From positions 1 to 64,000 of the forward strand of contig NC_018514.1 of the NCBI RefSeq assembly GCF_000292915.1: a DNA stretch of 64,000 bases, read 5' to 3'. Made by a program: the position numbers and the translations under genes. Positions 44,860 to 53,356 of this stretch are shown in pieces. Positions within the stretch are counted from its first letter, which is position 1, and the number at the start of each line of letters is the position of its first letter. Origin of the DNA: Burkholderia cepacia GG4. Lineage in GTDB: Bacteria; Pseudomonadota; Gammaproteobacteria; Burkholderiales; Burkholderiaceae. The notes beneath the pieces are model-generated. The model was not told the DNA's origin, ran no database searches, and worked only from the letters and a program-made list of their open reading frames with translations.

Positions 44860-45498
44860 ATGTATGTCCCCGCCGATTTCGCCGAATCCCGCCCCGACGT
44901 GCTGCACGAGCTGATCGTCCAGCATCCGTTCGGCAGCCTGGTCACGCACGGGACGAGCGGGCTCGACGCGAACCACCTGCCGTTCGAACTGCTGCCGGGC
45001 GACGGCGGCCTCGGCGAGCTGCATGCGCACGTCGCCCGCGCGAATCCGGTCTGGCAGACGATCGCGAACGGCGACGAGGTGCTCGTGATCTTCCGTGCCG
45101 GCGACGCGTACATCTCGCCGAACTGGTACCCGAGCAAGCACGTCGCGCACCGCCAGGTGCCGACGTGGAACTACGTGGTCGTGCACGCGCACGGCCGCAT
45201 CACGGTGCGCGACGACGAGAAGTTCGTGCGCGGCGTGGTCGCGCGGCTGACGCGCACGCACGAGGCGTCGCAGCCGGCGCCGTGGAAGATGGCCGACGCG
45301 CCGAAGGACTATCTCGACACGATGCTGCAGTCGATCGTCGGGCTGCAGATCGAGATCACGCGGCTGGTCGGCAAGCGCAAGCTCGGGCAGAACAAGGCAG
45401 TCGACGATATCCGCGGCGCGGGCGACGCGCTGATCGCGGACGGGAGCGTCGCGATCGGGGAGGCGATGCTGGCGGAGGCCGATGCGAAGCACAAGTAG
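44860..45498 (+). CDS. PaiB-like FMN-binding split-barrel protein
   Basis: A 212-residue cytoplasmic protein of the PaiB/FMN-binding family, annotated in Bacillus as a negative regulator of protease and sporulation genes. Start MYVPADFAESRP with GGAG upstream. The family marks are DANHLPFELLP, the ISPNWYPSKHVAHRQVPTWNY block and a Lys-rich C-terminal half (RKLGQNKAVDDIRG). In other genomes this family can be flavin-dependent oxidase-like or detoxifying. Divergent pairing with MocR suggests that the gene answers to PLP or an amine. Confidence 0.88.
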   Translation: MYVPADFAESRPDVLHELIVQHPFGSLVTHGTSGLDANHLPFELLPGDGGLGELHAHVARANPVWQTIANGDEVLVIFRAGDAYISPNWYPSKHVAHRQVPTWNYVVVHAHGRITVRDDEKFVRGVVARLTRTHEASQPAPWKMADAPKDYLDTMLQSIVGLQIEITRLVGKRKLGQNKAVDDIRGAGDALIADGSVAIGEAMLAEADAKHK

Positions 45499-45549
45499 GG
45501 CGCCGGCGAATCGCACGGGGCGCAGGCCGCGCGCCGCCGCCGGCGTACG

Positions 45550-46131
45550 CTACTCCGTGCGCGTCGTCCCCTTGGTTCCTTCACCCGCCTGCGCCAGCGC
45601 CCCGCGAATCGCCGCTTCCGTCTTGTCATACCCGCCCTCGCCATACCGCGTGTACACAACCTTCCCGTTCGCGTCGATCAGGTACAGCGCGGGCCAGTAC
45701 TGGTTGCCGTACGCGCGCCACGTGTCGTAGCGGTTGTCCTGCGCGACCGGATACTGGATGCCGAAGCGCTTGAGCGCGTCGGCGACGTTCTTCGCGTCGC
45801 GTTCGAACGGATACTCGGGCGTGTGCACGCCGACCACGACGAGCCCCTGGTCGCGATATTTCCGGTACCACTCGTTCACGTACGGAATCGTATGAATGCA
45901 GTTGATGCACGAGTACGTCCAGAAATCGACCAGCACGACCTTGCCGCGCAACTGGTCGAGCTTGAGCGGCGCGCTGTTGTGCCAGCGGTCGATGCCGGTG
46001 AAGTCGGGTGCCGGCGTGCCGGCCGGCGAGGCCGCCATGCCCGCGTCGTCGCGGGTGCCGGCGAACGCGGCGAGCCCGGCCATGGCGGCGAGGGCGATGA
46101 CGAGGGCGGCGGTCTTGAGTCTGGGCAGCAT
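45550..46131 (-). CDS. periplasmic thioredoxin-like protein (TlpA/DipZ-C type)
   Basis: A 193-residue exported thiol-disulfide protein. The N-terminal hydrophobic segment at about residues 6-24 acts as a signal or anchor. The thioredoxin fold follows, with the active site in FWTYSCINCIHT (CINC), the redox pair of the DipZ-C and redoxin families, and LYLIDANGKVVYTRYGEGGY near the C-terminus. Partners such as DsbD are not adjacent. It is divergent from the two-component system gene (228 bp between starts), so it could be a target of that system, though this is only an inference from position. Confidence 0.85.
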   Translation of the reverse strand: MLPRLKTAALVIALAAMAGLAAFAGTRDDAGMAASPAGTPAPDFTGIDRWHNSAPLKLDQLRGKVVLVDFWTYSCINCIHTIPYVNEWYRKYRDQGLVVVGVHTPEYPFERDAKNVADALKRFGIQYPVAQDNRYDTWRAYGNQYWPALYLIDANGKVVYTRYGEGGYDKTEAAIRGALAQAGEGTKGTTRTE

Positions 46132-46270
46132 GGCGTTTCTCCGGTTCGGTCGGCCGCCGCGCGAGTGCGTCGGCCGGACGGGTTTCGACAGCCCTCATTG
46201 GGCCGCGCCGACGTATCTGCGATGTGTCCGCCAAACCGCGCGTATGCAATGTTGTGTGTCGTCGCGGCGG

Positions 46271-46314
46271 CGCGATACATTGCGATACAAACGCGTGCCC
46301 GCGTTGCGGTATAA
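46271..46314 (+). promoter_or_regulatory. direct repeats before the response regulator gene, candidate autoregulatory site
   Basis: GCGATACA occurs twice, at 46271-46278 and 46281-46288, a ten-base helical-turn spacing typical of OmpR-family dimer sites. A third imperfect copy, GCGGTATA, is at 46305-46312. TATAAA at 46309-46314 can serve as a -10 element 45 bases before the ATG. Binding by the neighbouring regulator is an inference. Confidence 0.5.
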
Positions 46315-46359
46315 AAGCGGACATCGCCAGCCGGAATCTCACGACAACCCGACCGATAC

Positions 46360-47100
46360 ATGGACAAGATCGACCACGTACTGATCGTCGACGACGATCG
46401 CGCGATCCGCGAACTGATCGCGGACTACCTCGAGAAGAACGGCATGCGCGTGTCGCTCGCCGCCAACGGCCGCGAGATGCGCAACGTGCTCGACGACGGC
46501 GCGCCCGACCTGATCGTGCTGGACCTGATGCTGCCCGGCGAGGACGGCCTCACGCTGTGCCGCGATCTGCGCGCGGGCAAGTTCCGCACGGTGCCGGTGC
46601 TGATGCTGACCGCGCGCGGCGAGGAAACCGACCGTATCATCGGCCTCGAGATGGGCGCCGACGACTATCTCGCGAAGCCGTTCGCAGTGCGCGAGCTGCT
46701 CGCGCGGATCCGCTCGGTGCTGCGTCGCGCGCGCATGCTGCCGCCCGGCATGCAGGTGACGGAGACGGCCGCGATGCTCGCGTTCGGCGAATGGCGGCTC
46801 GACACGACGGGGCGCCACCTGCTCGACGCGGAAGGCACGCTGGTTGCGCTGAGCGGCGCCGAATACCGGCTGCTGCGCGTGTTCCTCGACAATCCGCAGC
46901 GCGTGCTGACGCGCGACCAGTTGCTGAACCTCACGCAGGGGCGGCAGTCCGATCCGTTCGACCGGTCGATCGACCTGCTCGTGAGCCGGCTGCGCCAGCG
47001 GCTGCGCGACGGCGCGCGCGAGCCGCGCTACATCAAGACGCTGCGCAACGAGGGCTACGTGTTCTCGTCGGCCGTGACCACGGTCGAAGGCACCGCATGA
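46360..47100 (+). CDS. OmpR-family response regulator
   Basis: A 246-residue DNA-binding regulator. The receiver domain is at about residues 5-120, with acidic residues DDD11-13, phospho-acceptor Asp55 in VLDLMLPGEDG, and Lys in DYLAKPF. The C-terminal winged helix is at about 150-240 (TGRHLLDAEG...RVLTRDQLLNL and YIKTLRNEGYVF). It overlaps the sensor kinase gene by ATGA, so the two are translationally coupled. The receiver is of the RstA/GltR-type layout; the signal is unknown. Confidence 0.94.
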   Translation: MDKIDHVLIVDDDRAIRELIADYLEKNGMRVSLAANGREMRNVLDDGAPDLIVLDLMLPGEDGLTLCRDLRAGKFRTVPVLMLTARGEETDRIIGLEMGADDYLAKPFAVRELLARIRSVLRRARMLPPGMQVTETAAMLAFGEWRLDTTGRHLLDAEGTLVALSGAEYRLLRVFLDNPQRVLTRDQLLNLTQGRQSDPFDRSIDLLVSRLRQRLRDGAREPRYIKTLRNEGYVFSSAVTTVEGTA

Positions 47101-48419
47101 GCGCGCGGACCTCATGGCACTGGCCGCGCTCGCTGTTCGCGCGGCTCGCGCTGATCCTGTGCGTGGGCCTTGCACTCGCGCAGACGCTGTCGTTCTGGCT
47201 CACGGTAATGGAGCGCGACCAGGCGACCACCAACCTGATGATGGGCTATATCGAGCGCGAGGTCGCGAGCTCGGTCGCGCTGCTCGACCATCTGCCGCCC
47301 GACCAGCGCGCCGCGTGGCTGCCGCGTCTCGCGCGGCGCAGCTATGCATTCATCCTCGGGCCCGGCGAGACGGGCACGCCGCCGGAAGCCCGGCTGTCGG
47401 CGCGCGTCGAGCAGTCGATCTCCGACGGCATCGGCGGCGACTACCCGCTGACCGCGAACGCGATTCCCGGCGACCGCGAACACCTGCAGGTGCATCTGCG
47501 GCTGACCGACGGCGCGCCGCTGACGATCGACATCCACCCGATGTCGACGGTGCCGCTGTCGGGCTGGCTGCCGGTGGTGCTCGCGCTGCAGCTCGCGGTG
47601 CTGGCGGCATGCTGCTGGCTCGCGGTGCGGCTCGCGACGCGGCCGCTGAACCAGCTCGCGCAGGCGGCCGACGCGCTCGGCCCCGACCTGAAGGGCGAGC
47701 GCCTGAAGGAGGACGGGCCGTCCGAAGTCGCGCGGGCCGCGCGGGCGTTCAACGCGATGCAGGACCGCATCGCGCAGTACATGGCCGAACGCATGCAGAT
47801 CCTCGCGTCGATCTCGCACGACCTGCAGACGCCGATCACGCGGATGCGGTTGCGTGTCGACGTGATGGACGACGACACGCAGGGCGCGAAGCTGCGCCAG
47901 GACCTGCTCGAGATGGAGCATCTGGTGAAGGAAGGCGTCGCGTATGCGCGTACGCTGCACGGCACGGAAGAGGCCGCGCGCCGCATCGATCTCGATGCGC
48001 TGCTCGACAGCATCGTGTGCGACTACACGGATGCGGGGCAGGACGTCGCGCTGCACAGCGGCGGGCCGCTCGCGCTCGTCACGCGGCCGAAGGCGTTGCG
48101 CCGGATCGTCGGCAACCTCGTCGACAACGCGCTGAAGTTCGCGGGCGCGGCGGAGATCGCCGTGCAGGCGGCGCCCGGCGGCGGCGCGATCATTGCGGTG
48201 CTCGACCGCGGGCCCGGCATCCCGGACGATCAGCTCGACGCGGTGTTCGAACCGTTCCGGCGCGTCGAGACGTCGCGCAATCGCGAGACGGGCGGCACGG
48301 GGCTCGGCCTCGCGATCGCGCGCCAGCTCGCGCTCGCGATGGGCGGCACGCTCACGTTGTGCAACCGGCCGGATGGTGGCGGGCTCGAAGCGCGCTTGAC
48401 GCTGGTGAATGCGGCGTGA
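47097..48419 (+). CDS. sensor histidine kinase
   Basis: A 440-residue membrane kinase and the partner of the upstream regulator. Two hydrophobic helices (about residues 14-36 and 157-180) frame a periplasmic sensor domain of about 120 residues. A HAMP domain follows (about 180-230). The phospho-acceptor is His241 in ILASISHDLQTPITRMRL. The ATPase motifs are the N box NLVDNALKFA, the G1 box DRGPGIPDD and the G2 box GGTGLGLAIA. The start overlaps the regulator stop. The ligand is not evident from the sequence. Confidence 0.93.
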   Translation: MSARTSWHWPRSLFARLALILCVGLALAQTLSFWLTVMERDQATTNLMMGYIEREVASSVALLDHLPPDQRAAWLPRLARRSYAFILGPGETGTPPEARLSARVEQSISDGIGGDYPLTANAIPGDREHLQVHLRLTDGAPLTIDIHPMSTVPLSGWLPVVLALQLAVLAACCWLAVRLATRPLNQLAQAADALGPDLKGERLKEDGPSEVARAARAFNAMQDRIAQYMAERMQILASISHDLQTPITRMRLRVDVMDDDTQGAKLRQDLLEMEHLVKEGVAYARTLHGTEEAARRIDLDALLDSIVCDYTDAGQDVALHSGGPLALVTRPKALRRIVGNLVDNALKFAGAAEIAVQAAPGGGAIIAVLDRGPGIPDDQLDAVFEPFRRVETSRNRETGGTGLGLAIARQLALAMGGTLTLCNRPDGGGLEARLTLVNAA

Positions 48420-48479
48420 CGCGCCGCCGCGCGCGGTGATGGCAGGGGCGTCGCGTGCTGCGAGTTGAAGCGGGCTGCG

Positions 48480-49091
48480 TCACCCGCGCTGCAAATGCGC
48501 ATCGACGAGCGGCGCGAGCGTATCCGCATGCACGGCCGCGAGATCGTGGCGGCCGCCCGGCACCACATGCAGCTGCGCATCGGGCAGCCGTTCGAGCAGG
48601 CGCCGGCCGGCTGCGACGGGGCTGATCGGGTCGTCGTCGCCCCACAGCAGCAGCGTCGGTTGCGTGATGCGGCCGATGTCGTGCGACAGGTCGGCGCGCA
48701 ACGTCAGGAACCAGTCGGGCAACTGCGGATTCGCTTCCGCGAAGCCGGCGCGCCAGTCCCGCGCGCCGAGCCCTTGCATGTCGAGGCCGCCGGACGTGAC
48801 CGTCAGCACCAGGTGCGTGACGTGTTCCGTGCGCTCGAGTGCCGCGCGCATTGCGATCACGCCACCCATCGACTGGGCGATCAGCGCGGTCGGCCGGTCG
48901 ATCGCGGTCAGCACTTGGCGCACGAGGCCGTCGAAGTCGTCGACGGCCGGATCGCGCGGCGTGTCGCCGAAGCCCGGATAGCCGACGATCCGTCGTTCGG
49001 CCGGATGCGCGAGCCGGCTCGCGAGCGGTTGCCAGAATGCGGTGCTGCCCGAAGCGCCGGGCAGGAACAGCAGTTGCGATGGAACGGGCAT
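48480..49091 (-). CDS. alpha/beta-hydrolase-fold protein
   Basis: A 203-residue soluble hydrolase. The ATG of MPVPSQLLFLPGASGSTAFW is used; the longer frame upstream is Arg-rich and not protein-like. The oxyanion sequence FLPGASGS is followed by the nucleophile elbow LIAQSMGGVIAM (Ser). The acid is probably in LLLWGDDDPISP, and the base is the His in VPGGRHDLAAVH. The small size and lack of a large cap domain leave the substrate open: ester, lactone or peroxide. It converges with the kinase gene. The phosphoesterase gene ends 53 bp from its start on the same strand. Confidence 0.85.
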   Translation of the reverse strand: MPVPSQLLFLPGASGSTAFWQPLASRLAHPAERRIVGYPGFGDTPRDPAVDDFDGLVRQVLTAIDRPTALIAQSMGGVIAMRAALERTEHVTHLVLTVTSGGLDMQGLGARDWRAGFAEANPQLPDWFLTLRADLSHDIGRITQPTLLLWGDDDPISPVAAGRRLLERLPDAQLHVVPGGRHDLAAVHADTLAPLVDAHLQRG

Positions 49092-49144
49092 GGTGGCGCG
49101 GTTCTCCAGTGAACGAAGCAGGGTGAACGGAACGCGGCGATGCG

Positions 49145-49879
49145 TCAGCACCGGCCGGTGCGCAGCGCGACGGTCCAGTCGTCGCGGCCGCGCGATGCCG
49201 CGGTGGCGGCGGCCGTGTGCCAGTCGTATGCGACTGCATGGAATTCGGTGTGCCAGCCGTCGGGCGTGCGCGACACCATCGCGTAGCGCGCATGCGGCGA
49301 ACCCGTCTCGATCCGGTGCGGATGAGGTTGATCGTCGCGGTACGCCTGCAGCCCGACGCTGCCCGGATTGACGATCAGCCGGCCGTCGTCGAGCTTCGCC
49401 AGGCGCGGCACATGCGTGTGGCCGCACAGGATCAGCGATGCCGGCTCGTCGCCTGCCCGCTGCGCGATTTCATCGGGCGTCGCGGCGCGGCAGCCGTCGG
49501 GCGTCACCGTTTCGAGGAAATAGACGAGGTCGCTGGCGGGCGTGCCATGCACCAGCAGCACGTCGTCGCCGAGCGTCAGGCGTTCGGGTAGCGCGGCGAT
49601 CCAGGCGCGCTGGTCGTCGCGTAGCGTGTCGTGTGCCCAGCGGTCCGACAGCCGCATCGCTTCGCGATCGCCGGTCAGCAATTGCCGTTCGTGATTGCCC
49701 TTGATGGTCGGCAGGTCGAGCGCGATCAGGCGGTCGGCTGTTTCGGCCGGATGGAGCGCGCCCGACACGATGTCGCCGAGATTGACGATCACGTCGGCGC
49801 CGCGGCGGCGCACGTCGTCGAGCACTGCGTCGAGCGCGGCGAGGTTGCCGTGGATGTCGGACAGCGCGGCGATTTTCAT
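49145..49879 (-). CDS. metallophosphoesterase
   Basis: A 244-residue calcineurin-type phosphoesterase. The ATG of MKIAALSDIHGNLAALDAVLD starts directly in the first metal motif (SDIHGN). The others follow in order: VNLGDIVSG, TIKGNHERQL, LLVHGTPAS and LILCGHTHVPRL. This order matches the YfcE/UPF0025-like or serine/threonine phosphatase-like members that act on phosphodiesters or phosphoproteins. It could form a minus-strand unit with the hydrolase 53 bases downstream. No natural substrate can be assigned. Confidence 0.88.
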   Translation of the reverse strand: MKIAALSDIHGNLAALDAVLDDVRRRGADVIVNLGDIVSGALHPAETADRLIALDLPTIKGNHERQLLTGDREAMRLSDRWAHDTLRDDQRAWIAALPERLTLGDDVLLVHGTPASDLVYFLETVTPDGCRAATPDEIAQRAGDEPASLILCGHTHVPRLAKLDDGRLIVNPGSVGLQAYRDDQPHPHRIETGSPHARYAMVSRTPDGWHTEFHAVAYDWHTAAATAASRGRDDWTVALRTGRC

Positions 49880-49996
49880 GGCGGGGAAGTCGGTGCGGGG
49901 AACGGCGATTGTCGCGAATTCGGCGCAGATCGTCCAATCGCGTCGACGGCGGGCAGGCACGCGAGTCGAGCGTCGGTCCGTCGGTCAGTCAGGGCT

Positions 49997-50533
49997 TCAG
50001 TCCGTCGCGAGGCGCGCGTACATCGCGAAATCGCCCGGCACGCCGCGCACCATCCGGTACGCCCGCAGCAGCCCTTCGTACCGGTAGCCGCATTTGTGCA
50101 GCACGCGCGTGGAGCCGGCGTTGCTGGTCAGCACGACGCCCTGGATGCGCATGAAGCCGCCGTCGGCGAACGCCCATGCGGTGACGCTCGCGCACAGCGC
50201 GCTTGCGATGCCGCGCCCCCAGTGCGACGGCGCGAGGTCGTAGGCGATTTCGGCCGAGCGGTTCGCGGTGGACACCGTATGCAGCCCGATCGTCCCGGCG
50301 AGCGTGCCCGATGCGTCGTCGACGATCGCGAGACGGCGGATCGAATCCGGGTGAGTCGATTCGATGCCGTCGAACAGCGGCAGCAGATCGTCGCGCGAGC
50401 ACAGGTTCCAGCTCGTATGGCGGACCACGTCGGGGTTCGACAGGTACGCGTACCACGCGTCGAGGTCCGCGCGGTCGAGCTGGCGGAGCGACACGCCGGG
50501 GTAGCCGCAGGCGGGCGGCGCGTCGATTCTCAT
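49997..50533 (-). CDS. GNAT-family N-acetyltransferase (RimJ/RimL type)
   Basis: A 178-residue acetyl-CoA-dependent acetyltransferase. The fold runs from VSLRQLDRADLDAWYAYLSNPDV to the C-terminal GYRYEGLLRAYRMVRG. The acetyl-CoA loop is in LAPSHWGRGIASALCASVTAW, with the N-terminal end of the pyrophosphate-binding helix. HKCGYRYEGLLR matches the RimJ/RimL branch, which acetylates protein N-termini or small amines. Its target cannot be identified. It is immediately followed upstream by a truncated LysE remnant. Confidence 0.87.
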   Translation of the reverse strand: MRIDAPPACGYPGVSLRQLDRADLDAWYAYLSNPDVVRHTSWNLCSRDDLLPLFDGIESTHPDSIRRLAIVDDASGTLAGTIGLHTVSTANRSAEIAYDLAPSHWGRGIASALCASVTAWAFADGGFMRIQGVVLTSNAGSTRVLHKCGYRYEGLLRAYRMVRGVPGDFAMYARLATD

Positions 50534-50560
50534 CGCGGACCCTCGCGCATGCCGATGCCC

Positions 50561-50773
50561 CTACGCGGCATGACGCCGGTACCGCGCGCCGACGCCAAGC
50601 GCGACCGCGACGATCAGCACGGCATCGGACAGCATCGCGCCGGCGAAACCGCAGGCCGCGCCGCGCACGCCGTAGCGCGAGCCGTTGGTCAGCGCGAGCA
50701 GCACGGTCGGGCCAGGCGTCGCGATCCCGACGAACGCGACGGCCGCGAAGATCAGCAGGGTCGTTTGATGCAT
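50561..50773 (-). pseudogene. truncated LysE-family exporter remnant
   Basis: The 70-residue frame MHQTTLLIFAAVAFVGIA starts as an ordinary LysE/RhtB protein: PGPTVLLALTNGSRYGVRGA and the second helix ALGVGA. Members are usually 200-210 residues, so about two thirds are missing. The sequence breaks off at GARYRRHAA and only 27 bases separate its stop from the GNAT gene, so the missing part is deleted rather than displaced. The lost part includes the GLLTNLLNP-type motif needed for function. Confidence 0.75.
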
Positions 50774-51093
50774 GTCGAAGGCTCCCGGTGGAACGCGCGT
50801 GCTGGATTATCGAGCGCGCGTCCCCGCGCTGTACAGCGACGGGACGGCCGCCACGCCGCTGACTATCTCGATTTTGGAAATAAACTGTTTTCATTATTGC
50901 GCTATCGATCGGAACCGGTTCCAACTACCATGGCGGGCCGCAGCGGGCATGCCCGCCGCATCGTCGCGCGCGTGTATCGCACGCGCGCGTTCCCGTGTGC
51001 GGACGCCATCGGCCTCGCATGCCGGCGGATCTCGCCGACCGCACGCGCTACTCGCATAGAACAACGGGTTCACCACCCGGAGACGCTAAAACC
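50774..51093 (+). promoter_or_regulatory. upstream region of the second porin gene with perfect palindrome
   Basis: This 320-base non-coding region leads to the porin ATG. It contains the AT-rich stretch 50868-50899 and, at 50911-50922, the perfect 12-bp palindrome GGAACCGGTTCC, whose central CG and half-sites resemble LacI/GalR-family operators. No LacI-type gene is in the window. I identify no firm -35/-10 pair. Confidence 0.45.
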
Positions 51094-52287
51094 ATGAACA
51101 AGCAACTGATCGCAGCACCGCTGCTGCTCTCGCTCGCGGGTATCGCATCCGCGCAAAGCTCCGTCACGCTGTACGGCATCGTCGACGCGGGCGTGACCTA
51201 TCGCAGCAACGAACGGGTCGGCTCGCCGGGCGCCTACACCGGGCATTCGGACGTCGCGCTGACCACCGGCAACCTGTCCGGCAGCCGCTGGGGCATCAAG
51301 GGTTCCGAGGATCTCGGCGGCGGGATGCGCGCGCTGTTCGTGCTCGAGAACGGCTTCGACATCACCAACGGCACGTCGGGCCAGGGTGGCCGCCAGTTCG
51401 GCCGCCAGGCGTTCGTCGGTGTCGGCAGCGACCGCTACGGCACGGTCACGCTCGGCCGCCAGTACACGTCGCTCGACGACTTCGTGAGCCCGGTCGGCCC
51501 GTCGTCGTTCATCGGCGGCTTCGGCGCGCACCCGGGCGATATCGACGATCTCGACCAGACCGCGCGCGTCGACAGCTCGATCAAGTACACGAGCGCGAAC
51601 TACTCGGGCTTCACGTTCGGCGCGCTGTACGGTTTCGGCAGCCAGCCGGGCAGCATGAAGCAGCGCAACACGTGGAGCGTCGGCGCGGCGTACGCGGCGG
51701 GGCCGCTGCGCGTGGGTGTCGGCTACGAGCGCTCGGACAACAGCAAGACGGGCGCGACCGACCCGACGGCCGGCAAGTGGCAGAGCACGGACGACGGCCT
51801 GTTCAACTCGTCGATCAACGAAGGCTACGCGAGCGCGCAATCGCAGCAGGTCATCGCGACCGGCGCGACGTACGACTTCGGCGCGGCCGTGGTCGGCGTG
51901 AACTACAGCAACGTGCAGTACCGGAGCGGCGCCCAGTCGCTGTTCAACGGCCATGCGACCTTCAACGTCGCGGGCGTGTTCACGCGCTGGAACGTGCGGC
52001 CGCAGACGCAGCTGTTCGCCGGCTACAGCTACACGCGCGGTAGCGACGTCGACGGCATCGACGACCGCGCGCAGTATCACAACGTCACGCTCGGCGCGGT
52101 CTACGACCTGTCGAAGCGCACCAGCGTGTACCTGCTCGGTGCGTACCAGCGTGCGTCCGGCACGACGCTCGACGCGCTCGGCCGGCCGGTGGCGGCGACC
52201 GCGTCGGTCTCCGACAAGGCGAACAGCCACTCGTCCGACTCGCGTTCGCAGGCGATCGTCAGCCTCGGCCTGCGCCAGAAGTTCTGA
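51094..52287 (+). CDS. Gram-negative general porin (Burkholderia type), second copy
   Basis: A 397-residue outer-membrane porin of the same family as the one at 34.5 kb. Signal peptide MNKQLIAAPLLLSLAGIASA, then QSSVTLYGIVDAGVTYRS. The family strands WGIKGSEDLGGGMRALFVLENGF and GTVTLGRQYTSLDDF are present, and the C-terminus ends in Phe (GLRQKF). It is a single gene with its own long upstream region. It shares these strand motifs with the first porin, but the remaining loops differ, so the pores may differ in selectivity. Confidence 0.93.
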   Translation: MNKQLIAAPLLLSLAGIASAQSSVTLYGIVDAGVTYRSNERVGSPGAYTGHSDVALTTGNLSGSRWGIKGSEDLGGGMRALFVLENGFDITNGTSGQGGRQFGRQAFVGVGSDRYGTVTLGRQYTSLDDFVSPVGPSSFIGGFGAHPGDIDDLDQTARVDSSIKYTSANYSGFTFGALYGFGSQPGSMKQRNTWSVGAAYAAGPLRVGVGYERSDNSKTGATDPTAGKWQSTDDGLFNSSINEGYASAQSQQVIATGATYDFGAAVVGVNYSNVQYRSGAQSLFNGHATFNVAGVFTRWNVRPQTQLFAGYSYTRGSDVDGIDDRAQYHNVTLGAVYDLSKRTSVYLLGAYQRASGTTLDALGRPVAATASVSDKANSHSSDSRSQAIVSLGLRQKF

Positions 52288-52384
52288 CGCCACGCGCGTG
52301 ACCGGCAGCGGCGGCGCGCGCGATGCGGGCCGCCGGTCGCGCGGCTCGCCCCTATACTGTCGCCTCCTTGTTCCAGGAGGCAAC

Positions 52385-52816
52385 ATGACCCGAACGCATT
52401 CCGCGAGCTGCCGGTGCGGCGCCGTCACCGTTACGTTGCATGGCGAGCCGGCGGCGCGCGCGAATTGCCATTGCGCGACGTGCCGCGATTTCTACGGCAC
52501 GCCGATGCTGTCCGCGACCGCGTGGCCGCCGGAGCAGGTGTCCGTCACGGGCACCGACGCGACATTCCCGCATCCGTCGAAGTCGATGTCGCGCACGTGG
52601 TGCGCGGCGTGCGGCGAGATCGTGTTCGGCACGAACCGGCTCGGCATGCGCGTCGTGCCGAACAGCCTGGCCGCGCGCGCGCATGGCGGGCGACTGCCCG
52701 ACGCACTGCGGCCGACGATGCATCTGTTTTACCGGCAGCGTGTGATCGACGTCGCCGATGCGCTGCCCAAGTACCTCGACGGCTGGGACGGCCCGACGCT
52801 CGACACCGCGAGCTGA
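52385..52816 (+). CDS. GFA-family protein (glutathione-dependent formaldehyde-activating-like)
   Basis: A 143-residue zinc protein of the GFA/CENP-V fold. The ATG of MTRTHSASCRCGAVTV follows AGGAGG. The zinc-binding cysteines form three sites: CRCG, CHCATC and WCAACG, the last in MSRTWCAACGEIVFG. The family name refers to formaldehyde activation, but most members have no demonstrated reaction. No formaldehyde dehydrogenase gene is adjacent, so the role is left open. It follows the porin after 97 bases. Confidence 0.85.
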   Translation: MTRTHSASCRCGAVTVTLHGEPAARANCHCATCRDFYGTPMLSATAWPPEQVSVTGTDATFPHPSKSMSRTWCAACGEIVFGTNRLGMRVVPNSLAARAHGGRLPDALRPTMHLFYRQRVIDVADALPKYLDGWDGPTLDTAS

Positions 52817-53356
52817 CCCGCGCCTGCCGCACGCCCGGCCGGCGTGCGGCCCGTCCTGTTCCCCTCCGGCCGCATCATCGTTCGCCGCGCGTGCGGCATC
52901 TCTCCATCCCGATCGGCAACGGCATCGCGCCGCGCATCGCGTTACTTCACTTCTTCACGATTTTCCGGGCAATCCGGCACGCATCGCGCGCGTGCAGTTG
53001 CGTAATCAGGAATGCGCAGGATAATATTTTTTCCCTTTCATTTTAATTTCGATTTGTAATCATCGAGTCGAATTGCCGGCAATGAAAAATCAACGCGTCC
53101 AAATCAGAAAAAATGACGCGTTCGCATTGGGAAATCCGGAAGAAAGTGCCGGGGCGGACGGGGCGCCACTGCGCTGTCTGGCAGGGTGGGGTGGCGCTGT
53201 TCCCGGAATGGTCCAGCGTTGGTCAACCAGCGTTGCGAGGTAAAAGAAGGTAATGAGTAATTCGCAGTGGCAATGAGCCGGTTTTTTCGGAAATCACCAA
53301 TATTTCATGCGCGGCGAATTACAGTGTCGAAAAACGATCGTCCGGGAGCATCATTC
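52817..53356. other. non-coding region before the beta-propeller gene
   Basis: About 540 bases, unusually AT-rich at 53023-53060 and 53085-53115 for this genome. The open frame that continues upstream of the propeller start is not protein-like. The AT-rich part may hold the promoter of the propeller gene. I find no named element. Confidence 0.5.
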
